Assembly (NCBI RefSeq): GCF_000971975.1
Contig: NZ_LAQO01000027.1
Location: 1 to 64,000, forward strand
Reading direction: 5' to 3'
Length of the DNA: 64,000 nucleotides
From: Paenibacillus algorifonticola
GTDB lineage: Bacteria > Bacillota > Bacilli > Paenibacillales > Paenibacillaceae
Position numbers and translations under genes: made by a program. Shown here piece by piece: positions 51,029-59,209 of this stretch (position 1 is its first letter; each line of letters begins with the position of its first letter). The notes beneath the pieces were generated by a model, which was not told the DNA's origin, ran no database searches, and worked only from the letters and a program-made list of their open reading frames with translations.

Positions 51029-54000
51029 TTGAAGAAGCGAAAATGGTTTTCGGCCGCATGCTCTTGTCTATTGGTGCTGTCCATGCTCGTAACTGCTTTT
51101 CCTGCCTATGCGGCAGATGAGCAGCAAAACGGGGGCAATTCGGCTGGTGTGAGCGCAGCGGTACGTGATGATTTTACCGAGCAGGAACTGAAGGATAACG
51201 ACTATATTCTTTATTTTGTGAATGCAGGGGACACAACGCCGTCTACGGTAGAAGGCACCGATAAGTTTGGACTGTATTCCTCCGTAACCGAGCAGGTATA
51301 TGGGGCGGATGCCGTAACGGGGAAAAAATGGGGGTTAGTGACGACTACAACTGGAACTAGAACAGGCGACGCTTCAACGAAGCTGGGGACGCTGCGTTAT
51401 TATAATGGCACACAAGTAAGGGAAAAGGCGATTGAATACAAATTTGAGCTGCCGGAAGACAGCTATGATATTACGTTCGGGTTCAAAAACCCATGGAGCG
51501 GCCGCAGCGTCAATATGGTTGTGAACGGAACGAATCTCTCCGGTGAATATGCCATTGGCGAGTATGATGCGGTGAAGGAGGTTACTTATCGAAATGTGAG
51601 CATTACGGGCAATGAAATGCAGGTTCGCGTTCAAGGTCCTTCTTCCGCAGCATTAAGCAATTATAATGATCCAATGCTTAGCTATATCATTGTGCGGCTT
51701 AATGTCACAATTCCTTTGTCTGATCTGGGAGAAAAGCTGGATGAGGCGAGAGACGAGGCGGCTGATGTGAAATATACACGCTACAGCGTGCAGGTGCTGA
51801 ATGATGCAATTGCCACTGCTGCGAGTGTATTCGATGCATTGTCTGCGAACGGGACAGACATTCAGGACCCAGCGGTGCAGGAGCAGATTCGCTCGGCTAT
51901 TGCAACGCTTAATGCGGCGCTCGCGCAGCTTTCACTGGATGTGCCGAATACGTCGTTTAAGCCGGGCGCGGTATGGAATGATACGAGCGGTGCGCTTATT
52001 CAGGCGCATGGCGGCGGCATTATCTACGATGAGCATACGCAAAAATATTATTGGTATGGCGAGGATAAAACCAATGGCTATTTGCCAGCGCGCGGCGTGC
52101 GGGTATACTCCTCAACCGATTTGTACAATTGGGAGGATCATGGTCTGGCGTTGACTGCGATTGAGTCGATGGATGATTTTACGAATGATCCGCTGATTTC
52201 TGAGCTTTATGCGGGCAGAACGGATCAAGCCAGCATTTTGAATGATATTGGGACGAATCGCATTATTGAGCGTCCAAAGGTCATTTACAATGATGCAACG
52301 GGGAAATACGTGATGTGGATGCATACGGATGGACCGTCGGAAACGTCGACAGCCAACTATGCGAAGGCGGAGGCAGGCTATGCGCTGAGCGATTCGCCGC
52401 TAGGACCGTTTGTTTACGGCGAAAGCCACCGAATGGACCGTGCCCCTGCGGATGCCACCTATAATGGGCAGCCTAATCAACCGGGGATGGCACGGGACAT
52501 GACGCTGTTCAAAGATGATGACGGCACAGCTTATCTCGTCTATTCGAGCGAGGAAAATATGACGATGTACATTTCCAAGCTGAACGAGGAATACACCGAT
52601 ATAGTCGGTTGGCATAAAGACGGCAATGTCGAGCGCGATACCGAATACAAAGCCGAATACGGTGTTGATTACGTTCGGGTATTCCCGGGAGGACAACGGG
52701 AAGCGCCCGCCTTGTTCAAATACCAAGGCAAATATTATATGATCACATCAGGCGCAACCGGATGGGACCCGAACCTCGGGAAATATACGGTCGCGGATGA
52801 TATTTTCGGCGAATGGAAGCCGATGCGCGATGTGGCGCCGGGCAGCTCGACGACGTTTGGCTCGCAAAGCACGCATGTTCTTCCGATTGATCCAGCGGCG
52901 GGCAAGTTTCTGTATATGGGTGATCGCTGGGACAAAAATGATTTGAAAAATTCGCGTTATATCTGGCTGCCGATCGAATTCGGCCAAAATGATGAAATCG
53001 CTTTGCGTTGGCGCGATGAATGGACGCTGGGTGAGCTGAATTCAATGGGACGCATTACGATTGATACGCCTCTGCCATCGCAAACCGCGATTGGCAAAGT
53101 ACCTGTGCTGCCAGATACGGTGCAGATTACAGTGTCTGGCGGTTCCCAAACGACGGCTGCAATCGCTTGGAATGCGACGCCGGAACTGTTCGCTAGGCCT
53201 GGAATCGTGACGCTGAAGGGGACGCTCAGCGGGGCGGTCAACAAAACGATTGAACAGCACATTTATGTGGTGCCGGATCGCAGCGCTTATTTCGTTCATG
53301 CCGGAGGCGCGGCGACCGCCGATTATAACGACATGATTTCCTACATGGATGATACGCTTATTAATAAAGGAGCGATCGATCAGAAATATGACCCGGATAA
53401 CGGTCAAAATTGGGGTTATGTAGGCGATATTACATCGAGCTCTGGCACCGACAGTGGCGATTTATTCGCATCGCTGCGTTATTTAAAGTCTGGAACAGGC
53501 GATGATTTGTCGTACCGTTTTGATATTGCGAATGGCGAATACGATGTATATGTCGGCTTGTATGATCCATGGTCGCAATATAACCCAGGCACTCGCAAGG
53601 CTCATATCGTTATTAATGATGAAATTAAAACGAACAGCTATACATTTAGCGCTTCGCGCGATGTGCTTGGCTACGAAGACGTGAATGTGTCTGAAGGCAA
53701 GCTTGCGCTGACGGTTCGTCGGGCGGTCAGTGGCGCTCCTAATCCGCAAATTAGCTGGATTATGATCGTCGATAAGGAGCAGACAGCAGCACAGGCGGCA
53801 AATCGTCTGGGCGAAATAGCGGCTCCGGCGCAAGGAGCGGTGCAACTGACGCTGCCGGAAGCCCCAGAAGGCTTCACGCTGGCGATCAAATCCTCCAACA
53901 GCGAGATCATTGGTACCGATGGTACGATTACCCCGCCAGGGCAAGCGACAACGGTTCAATTGGAGCTGGAAGTGACGCGGCTATCGGATCAGACCAGCGC

Positions 54001-54778
54001 TACCGTCGTTCGTACCGTTATCGTTCCTGCCAAAGCAAGCAGTGGCGGCGGAACGGATCCGGGCACGAATCCGGGCACGAATCCGGGAACAAACCCAGGA
54101 ACGAATCCAGGCTCGGGGTCCGGCAGTAATCCAGGTTCTGGAAGCGGTTCAGGCAATGGGACGAATCCGGGCACTACGCCGGGCGGAGGGACTGGAACAG
54201 GCACGGATACGGGAACAAATCCAGGCACGAATCCGCCAGCATTCCCGGATGTCAGCCATCACTGGGCAGGAGCGGCAATTGGCAAGCTGACGGAGCAGGG
54301 CATTATGCAAGGTTATCCGGATGGCACGTTCCAGCCGGATAAAAAGATGAATCGTGCAGAGTTTATGACGATTATTTTCCGCTTTTTGAAGCTGGACACG
54401 GCTGCGGGCTCATCGAAATTTAGCGATGTGTCAGAAGGAGCTTGGTATGCAGGCTCGGTAAATGCTCTAGTTAATGAAGGAATCGTCAGCGGATTTGCTG
54501 ACGGCAGCTTTAAGCCTAGCCAGGAAATTACCCGCGAGGAAGCCTTTGTGATTTTGTACCGTGCAATTAAGGGGCAGCTTGCTGCTGGTACAACGAGTGG
54601 CGAAGGTGGCTTCAAGGATAGCGGCAGCATTTCCGCTTGGGCTGCGGAAGCGGTTCAGGCGCTTGCAGATCATGGCCTGATCAGCGGTTATAAGGATGGC
54701 TCCATCAAACCGGAGCAATCGATCAATCGTGCTGAAATAGCTACGATTATCGCCAAGCTTTTGCAAGAGCAGCAGTAA
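51029..54778 (+). CDS. Secreted, S-layer-anchored glycoside hydrolase family 43-like protein
   Basis: 1249 aa from the TTG at 51029 (GAGAGGGG upstream). The signal peptide ends near AYA-ADE (residue 29). Domain order: a beta-sandwich carbohydrate-binding-like module (about 45-215); a helical FIVAR-like spacer (about 233-303); a GH43-type five-bladed propeller (about 306-670) with HGGGIIYDEHTQKYYWYGED, MARDMTLFKDDDGTAYLVYS and the likely acid in REAPALFKYQGKYYMITSG; a bacterial Ig-like strand domain (about 688-750); a second module similar to the first (about 751-917); a GTNPG-rich linker (about 1007-1070); and three SLH domains to the end (FPDVSHHWAGAAIGKLTEQG, FSDVSEGAWYAGSVNALVNE, FKDSGSISAWAAEAVQALAD). 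It is likely a galactan-, arabinan- or xylan-directed hydrolase attached to the cell wall. Confidence 0.9.
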   Translation: MKKRKWFSAACSCLLVLSMLVTAFPAYAADEQQNGGNSAGVSAAVRDDFTEQELKDNDYILYFVNAGDTTPSTVEGTDKFGLYSSVTEQVYGADAVTGKKWGLVTTTTGTRTGDASTKLGTLRYYNGTQVREKAIEYKFELPEDSYDITFGFKNPWSGRSVNMVVNGTNLSGEYAIGEYDAVKEVTYRNVSITGNEMQVRVQGPSSAALSNYNDPMLSYIIVRLNVTIPLSDLGEKLDEARDEAADVKYTRYSVQVLNDAIATAASVFDALSANGTDIQDPAVQEQIRSAIATLNAALAQLSLDVPNTSFKPGAVWNDTSGALIQAHGGGIIYDEHTQKYYWYGEDKTNGYLPARGVRVYSSTDLYNWEDHGLALTAIESMDDFTNDPLISELYAGRTDQASILNDIGTNRIIERPKVIYNDATGKYVMWMHTDGPSETSTANYAKAEAGYALSDSPLGPFVYGESHRMDRAPADATYNGQPNQPGMARDMTLFKDDDGTAYLVYSSEENMTMYISKLNEEYTDIVGWHKDGNVERDTEYKAEYGVDYVRVFPGGQREAPALFKYQGKYYMITSGATGWDPNLGKYTVADDIFGEWKPMRDVAPGSSTTFGSQSTHVLPIDPAAGKFLYMGDRWDKNDLKNSRYIWLPIEFGQNDEIALRWRDEWTLGELNSMGRITIDTPLPSQTAIGKVPVLPDTVQITVSGGSQTTAAIAWNATPELFARPGIVTLKGTLSGAVNKTIEQHIYVVPDRSAYFVHAGGAATADYNDMISYMDDTLINKGAIDQKYDPDNGQNWGYVGDITSSSGTDSGDLFASLRYLKSGTGDDLSYRFDIANGEYDVYVGLYDPWSQYNPGTRKAHIVINDEIKTNSYTFSASRDVLGYEDVNVSEGKLALTVRRAVSGAPNPQISWIMIVDKEQTAAQAANRLGEIAAPAQGAVQLTLPEAPEGFTLAIKSSNSEIIGTDGTITPPGQATTVQLELEVTRLSDQTSATVVRTVIVPAKASSGGGTDPGTNPGTNPGTNPGTNPGSGSGSNPGSGSGSGNGTNPGTTPGGGTGTGTDTGTNPGTNPPAFPDVSHHWAGAAIGKLTEQGIMQGYPDGTFQPDKKMNRAEFMTIIFRFLKLDTAAGSSKFSDVSEGAWYAGSVNALVNEGIVSGFADGSFKPSQEITREEAFVILYRAIKGQLAAGTTSGEGGFKDSGSISAWAAEAVQALADHGLISGYKDGSIKPEQSINRAEIATIIAKLLQEQQ
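54050..54238 (+). repeat. Coding low-complexity Gly-Thr-Asn-Pro linker repeat
   Basis: Repeated GGNACGAATCC-like units encode GTNPG and GSGSG blocks within the GH43-SLH protein. They form a flexible linker between the catalytic part and the SLH anchor. The DNA repetition makes the length of this segment prone to change by slippage. Confidence 0.9.
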
Positions 54779-54784
54779 ATGAGA

Positions 54785-54827
54785 AGAGCAAGGTTTCCCG
54801 AATCGTCGGGAGAACCTTGCTCTTTTT
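54785..54827. terminator. Bidirectional intrinsic terminator
   Basis: AGAGCAAGGTT pairs with AACCTTGCTCT, with an inner CCCGA/TCGGG stem, followed by TTTTT. It lies between the convergent GH43 (+) and chemoreceptor (-) genes. Confidence 0.88.
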
Positions 54828-54865
54828 GAGTTGTTTTTCAACGGTCCCGTTAGAAGGAGCCTTCG

Positions 54866-56596
54866 TCAGTTCACTTTAAAGCTGGAAATAGCCGCCTCCA
54901 AATCGCGAACAATGCGATTCAGTGCTTGTGCCGATGATGCGATATGCTCCATCTGCGCTAGCTGCTCCTCCGTTGCGGCCGCCACGTCATCTGTTTTCTC
55001 CAAATTGGAGGCGGCGCCTGCCGCAGCTGATTCTGTCGAGGCGCTAATTTGCTGCGAGCCTGCGGATAATTGCTCAGCAATAGCTGAATTATCATGGAGC
55101 TGATTCGCAATTTGCTCAATAGCGATTGAGATGGCATCAAGCCGCTCACGCACAACGTTCAGCTGGCCACCGCCATTTTCGACCTCTTGGACGGTTGTCG
55201 CCATAAAGCTGGATGCATTGGCAATTTCACTGCGTGTGTCAGCTACGAGCGTATTGATGCCTTCTGCCGATTCCAGCGAGGCTGCTGCCAGCTTGCGGAT
55301 TTCCTCCGCCACAACGGCAAAGCCTTTGCCTTGTTCCCCTGCCCGTGCAGCCTCAATAGAGGCGTTCAGCGACAAAATATTAGTTTGACCGGCAAATGCG
55401 GTAATATTTTGGGCGATTTTGCCGATTTGCTGCGAGCGGTGCTCCAGAGATTGAATGCTCTCTGAAAGCTTGGTGATAACGGTACGAATGTCCGCCATCT
55501 GCTCAACGAGCGTATTCAGCGCTTGCTGGCTTTGCTCGGTTTGCTCTGACGTGCCAGAGGAATGCATAGCAATGGAAGTAGTATTTTCGGCAATCCGCTG
55601 AATGCCAATCGCCATCTCTTCAATCGCACGTGACGTTTCCTGTGCGGTTCTAGCTTGAACCATCGAGCTTTGAGCGACCTCCTGAATCCGAATCGCGGTA
55701 TGCTCTGCGGCCTCGGTCGATTCCTGTGATGCGGCTGTTAGCTGGGAGGAGGCTGCGCTCACCTCGATCGCGGACTCCGAAATGCCGGTAATGAGCTTGC
55801 GCATCGTGTCAATCATATGATCGACGGCAGCTGATATGCGGCCAAGCTCGTCCTTGCCAGGATTTTCATCCCGCTGCACCGTTAAATCTCCCGCTGCCAC
55901 TTGATTGGATTTGGCGACAATGCTGTGGACTGTCCGCATAATTTGACGAACGGTGATGATAACGACGACGATTAAAAGGAGTGTAACTAAAGTAGTTGCT
56001 ATGAATGCTACAAGCTGATTTTGCTCCACTTGCTCGTTGATGGCAGCAATCGTCAGCTCTGAATGCTTGTCTAAGCTTGCTCCAATCTCGTCAATGCCGG
56101 AGCGGCTGGATTTAAAAGCGTCGTCAATCTCGGCATTACGGAACTGGTGCTGGTCCCCAGCAGCAGCCTGCACGGCAGCAGAGGACCACGATTCAAATTT
56201 CGGCTGAAATTGCCCCAAAATGTCCTCAATCGTACGGCCAGATTCACCATATGCCAATTTTTTCAAAGCTTGCGCTTCAATAATAGCTTTTGCTTTTCCG
56301 ACGCGTTCGGATACTTGCGCAATATTATCGGACAACTCTTTGCGCGCTTCATCCGACTCGGCCGCGTTTAACGTACCAGACTCCACATTTAAATACGCTT
56401 GATAGGCTTGATACATATCTCGGTCTGCATTCAAAATCAGTGAATTGACCTGATTGGACGTGTCATAGATTTCCTCTGTCATCGTATGCACAATTTGCTG
56501 CTGCCCGTTCAGATAATACAAGCTCGACAGCACATACGCAATAAGCGGAATCGCAGCAAGCAGTGCAAGCCGCCAGCGTAAAGATAGTTTCAACAT
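54866..56596 (-). CDS. Methyl-accepting chemotaxis protein
   Basis: 576 aa from the ATG at 56596, with GAGAGGCGGG upstream; an in-frame ATG at 56623 would place that site inside the gene. A first membrane helix (residues about 9-30) is followed by a four-helix-bundle ligand domain (TarH/4HB_MCP type, about 31-190), a second membrane helix (LVAFIATTLVTLLLIVVVII), HAMP (about 215-270), and the signalling domain with the hairpin tip QIGKIAQNITAFAGQTNILS and LNASIEAARAGEQGKGFAVV, then AEEIRKLAASLESAEGI. It would signal to CheA through CheW (a cheW gene is at 18712-19125). It stands alone between two terminators. Confidence 0.93.
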   Translation of the reverse strand: MLKLSLRWRLALLAAIPLIAYVLSSLYYLNGQQQIVHTMTEEIYDTSNQVNSLILNADRDMYQAYQAYLNVESGTLNAAESDEARKELSDNIAQVSERVGKAKAIIEAQALKKLAYGESGRTIEDILGQFQPKFESWSSAAVQAAAGDQHQFRNAEIDDAFKSSRSGIDEIGASLDKHSELTIAAINEQVEQNQLVAFIATTLVTLLLIVVVIITVRQIMRTVHSIVAKSNQVAAGDLTVQRDENPGKDELGRISAAVDHMIDTMRKLITGISESAIEVSAASSQLTAASQESTEAAEHTAIRIQEVAQSSMVQARTAQETSRAIEEMAIGIQRIAENTTSIAMHSSGTSEQTEQSQQALNTLVEQMADIRTVITKLSESIQSLEHRSQQIGKIAQNITAFAGQTNILSLNASIEAARAGEQGKGFAVVAEEIRKLAAASLESAEGINTLVADTRSEIANASSFMATTVQEVENGGGQLNVVRERLDAISIAIEQIANQLHDNSAIAEQLSAGSQQISASTESAAAGAASNLEKTDDVAAATEEQLAQMEHIASSAQALNRIVRDLEAAISSFKVN

Positions 56597-56719
56597 AAAA
56601 TCCCGCCTCTCTTTCCAAATCATCTAGCATGGAATATATATCGGTGAAAATCGGGTTTTCCATAACGATTTTAGAAAGCGTTTTAAAATAATTGTGTCGA
56701 AGCTGTATGGTGAAAAGAG

Positions 56720-56926
56720 GTGGGGAAAACGAAGACTCAATTATGGCTCAGAAGCTACTGGGTGGCAGGCAGCGACACACTGAAATTCTGGATGAACAAA
56801 GATTTCATGGAAGTAAACAGCATGAAAAAATCCGTTGGCGCTAAAGTGTTTGTTAACTCCGACAACAGAACGGTCGTTCCACTTCGCTTCATTACAAATA
56901 AAAATCCCCGCAAGCCGATCACTTGA
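56720..56926 (+). pseudogene. Fragment of a copper-amine-oxidase-N-like (stalk) domain protein
   Basis: A 68-codon frame, starting at a GTG, contains TLKFWMNKDFMEVNSMKKSV and FVNSDNRTVVPLRFI. The end matches the repeated xxxxGRTxVPLRFI element of the domain common in Paenibacillus surface proteins. The frame lacks a signal peptide and the rest of such a protein, and runs directly into a terminator stem, so it looks like a leftover 3' fragment. A short functional protein cannot be excluded. Confidence 0.5.
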
Positions 56927-56954
56927 AAAAGTGTCCGCTTGCGGGGATTTTTTT
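56903..56954. terminator. Strong bidirectional intrinsic terminator
   Basis: AATCCCCGCAAGC (starting at 56903) pairs with GCTTGCGGGGATT, with an inner ACTT/AAGT stem, followed by seven T on the plus strand and ATTTTT on the minus strand. It ends the HSP90-like operon on the minus strand. Confidence 0.88.
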
Positions 56955-56998
56955 GAATCAAACAAAGTATTGTGCATAAGGCAGCTGCGTCAGGCAAG

Positions 56999-58057
56999 CT
57001 ATATGAGCAGCCTATCAGCTACCTTTTTACTATAAAAATCGTTGCCATTACGCGCATCAAAGCGTTGTGCCGCCGCAGCGGCGAGGCTTTCAAAATGGGC
57101 GGCGAGCGTTGGCAGGCTGGTATCTTCATGCGCCGCAAGGAAGGAGGCTGGAAGCCGCAGCAACACATCCGATCCTTCTTGAACGAGTTTCTTCAGCAGA
57201 TGTGCCGTATGTAGATGAAACAGCATAATTTCATAAGGGTTCTCATGGTCGAGGATAAACGGCAAATGCAGTTCTACGACCTCGATCGCTTTCGCCGGCT
57301 TTGTCATCGTCAAATATTCAATATGCTGGGCGACGCTTTCCAGCAGATCGCGTTTGCCTTTGACGAGACGATAGCCTTTCGTATGCGCTTTTTTCGCTTC
57401 CTCGTGGAGGTTTAGGCGTTGCATAGGCAAGAGCAGCTCCGGCAGCGTAATATGAGGCACCTCAGCACATTTCATGTTCCCTAATATAATCGGCTCCGCC
57501 GCCTTTAATGCTTGCTCATCCTCGCCCAGTCTTGAATAAAGCATGACAATATAATGCTGTTCACAGGCGATACAATCGCTCATATGATCCCGTTCCACTT
57601 TCATAAACTGCTGGAGATAATCCTTGGCCTCATCGAGCTTGCCGTGATCAAGGGCGAGGCGGGAGCGGAAATATAAATAAGTGCGATTGCTGTAGCCATG
57701 CTCCTTATAGCGCTTGCCTAAATCCTCAAGCAGCTCCTGAATTTGCGACATCGGAATTTCCGGGAAATTCGAAATGGTGCCGACGATCCATTTGTATCGC
57801 CATAACAAGCTCTGCCCATCGTATTCCTCAGGGTTTCGATCATATTGGCCTAGCTGCCAGGAGAAGGCGATAATCGCTTTCAGCGGAAAACCGTGAAATC
57901 CTGCGGTTTTCACGATTTGGTGGCGTGCATAAAAACCATTTTCGATATCGCCCTCGGCATCAGCGAGCCGAACGGCAGCCTCCAGCACCTCGAGCTGGGC
58001 AGCGCCGGGAGGAAGGTCATACGCCTGATTCATTAAATCTTCAAAGTCCATTTCCAT
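56999..58057 (-). CDS. Helical-repeat (TPR-like) protein, paralogue 2 of the HSP90-like operon
   Basis: 352 aa from the ATG at 58057 (AAGAGGATC upstream); a longer frame to 58108 lacks a site. It has no signal peptide or membrane helix. The sequence is almost entirely amphipathic helices in pairs, for example RTYLYFRSRLALDHGKLDEA followed by KDYLQQF and CEQHYIVMLYSRLGEDEQAL followed by KAAEP, which have the spacing and small/large residue pattern of TPR repeats. It has exactly the same length as the upstream neighbour's product and is collinear with it throughout, beginning ME(M/L)DFEDLM and sharing the CIACEQ and KMKCAEVPHITLP-like segments. It is the last gene of the operon after the HSP90-like ATPase, ending before a bidirectional terminator. 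Confidence 0.75.
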   Translation of the reverse strand: MEMDFEDLMNQAYDLPPGAAQLEVLEAAVRLADAEGDIENGFYARHQIVKTAGFHGFPLKAIIAFSWQLGQYDRNPEEYDGQSLLWRYKWIVGTISNFPEIPMSQIQELLEDLGKRYKEHGYSNRTYLYFRSRLALDHGKLDEAKDYLQQFMKVERDHMSDCIACEQHYIVMLYSRLGEDEQALKAAEPIILGNMKCAEVPHITLPELLLPMQRLNLHEEAKKAHTKGYRLVKGKRDLLESVAQHIEYLTMTKPAKAIEVVELHLPFILDHENPYEIMLFHLHTAHLLKKLVQEGSDVLLRLPASFLAAHEDTSLPTLAAHFESLAAAAAQRFDARNGNDFYSKKVADRLLI

Positions 58058-58123
58058 ATTTGATCCTCTTTCTATGTATTCAATGCTTGGCAGCGGAGGC
58101 GCTGCCAAGCTTCATCAGGTGGG

Positions 58124-59182
58124 CTAAACGAGCAAGCCCGCTGAAATCTTTTTGCTATAATAATCATTGCCATTGCGTGTATCAAAACGTTTTGCCGCCG
58201 ATAGGGCGAGAGCTTCAAAGTGCGGAGCAAGCGCGGGCAGGCTCGTATCCTCATGCGCAGCGAGGAAGGAGGCTGGCAGCCGCAGCCTCGCTTCGGAGCC
58301 TTCTTTAAGCAGCTTCTTCAGCAGCCGTGCTGTGAACAGATTAAACTGCATGACCTCATAAGGATTCTCATGATCGAGGATGAACGCCAAATGCAGCTCG
58401 ACGACCTCTAGCGCCTTCGCCGGATTCACATCCGTCAAATAATGAATATGCTGTGCGACGCTTTCGAGCAGATCGCGCTTGCCTTTGACCAGACGATAGC
58501 CTTTCGTATGAAGCTTTTGGGCTTCCTCTGGGGAACCTTGGCGCAGCAAAGGTGAAAGTAAATGCGGCAGCGTAATATGAGGCACCTCAGCGCATTTCAT
58601 TTTGCCGGATAAAATCGGCTCCGCCGCCTTTAAAGCTTGTTCATCTTCGCCCAATTGCGCATAAAGCTGGACGATATGATTTTGCTCACAGGCGATGCAA
58701 TCCGTCATAAAGTCCCGATCCACTTTCATCATCTGCTGGAGAAAATCCTTTGCTTCATCCAGCTTTCCATGGCTCAGGGCATGGCGGGAGCGGTAATATA
58801 AATAAGTGCGGCTGCTGTAGCCGTGCTCCTTAAAGCGTTTGCCCAAATCCTCGACCAGCTCTCGAATTTGCGACATGGGAACTTCCGGAAAGTTGGAAAT
58901 GTTGCCGACGATCCATTTGTAGGACCACATTAAATCACTGCTATCGTAATTTTCGGGATCTTGGTCATATTGTCCCAGCTGCCAAGAGAAAGCGATAATC
59001 GCTTTTAGCGGGTAACCGTGAAAAATAGCGGTCTCCACAATTTCGCCTCTCGCCTCAAAGGCGTTATCGATATCGCCTTCTGCATCTGCGATTCTCACGG
59101 CAGCCTCCAGCACCTCCAGCTTAGCTGCGCCGGGGGGCAGATCATAGGCCTGATCCATTAAATCCTCAAAATCGAGTTCCAT
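58124..59182 (-). CDS. Helical-repeat (TPR-like) protein, paralogue 1 of the HSP90-like operon
   Basis: 352 aa, ATG at 59182 after AAGGAGGAACATAA. It is soluble, helical and collinear with the product of 56999-58057 over its whole length. TPR-like helix pairs are seen at AFEARGEIVETAIFHGYPLK, RTYLYYRSRHALSHGKLDEA and HIVQLYAQLGEDEQALKAAE. A CIACEQ dithiol motif and the segment KGYRLVKGKRDLLESVAQHI are conserved in both copies. It starts 27 nt after the HSP90-like gene ends and is followed by its paralogue after 66 nt. By analogy with eukaryotic TPR co-chaperones it might bind the HSP90-like protein, but its partner's C-terminus does not carry the MEEVD tail those proteins recognise, so this remains a guess from context. 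Confidence 0.78.
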   Translation of the reverse strand: MELDFEDLMDQAYDLPPGAAKLEVLEAAVRIADAEGDIDNAFEARGEIVETAIFHGYPLKAIIAFSWQLGQYDQDPENYDSSDLMWSYKWIVGNISNFPEVPMSQIRELVEDLGKRFKEHGYSSRTYLYYRSRHALSHGKLDEAKDFLQQMMKVDRDFMTDCIACEQNHIVQLYAQLGEDEQALKAAEPILSGKMKCAEVPHITLPHLLSPLLRQGSPEEAQKLHTKGYRLVKGKRDLLESVAQHIHYLTDVNPAKALEVVELHLAFILDHENPYEVMQFNLFTARLLKKLLKEGSEARLRLPASFLAAHEDTSLPALAPHFEALALSAAKRFDTRNGNDYYSKKISAGLLV

Positions 59183-59209
59183 TTATGTTCCTCCTTGTGT
59201 ATCAAGCTT

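Noticed and set aside
54050..54238. Tandem DNA repeat that could be an intergenic satellite
   Set aside because: It is wholly in frame and encodes the Gly-Thr-Asn-Pro linker of the GH43-SLH protein.
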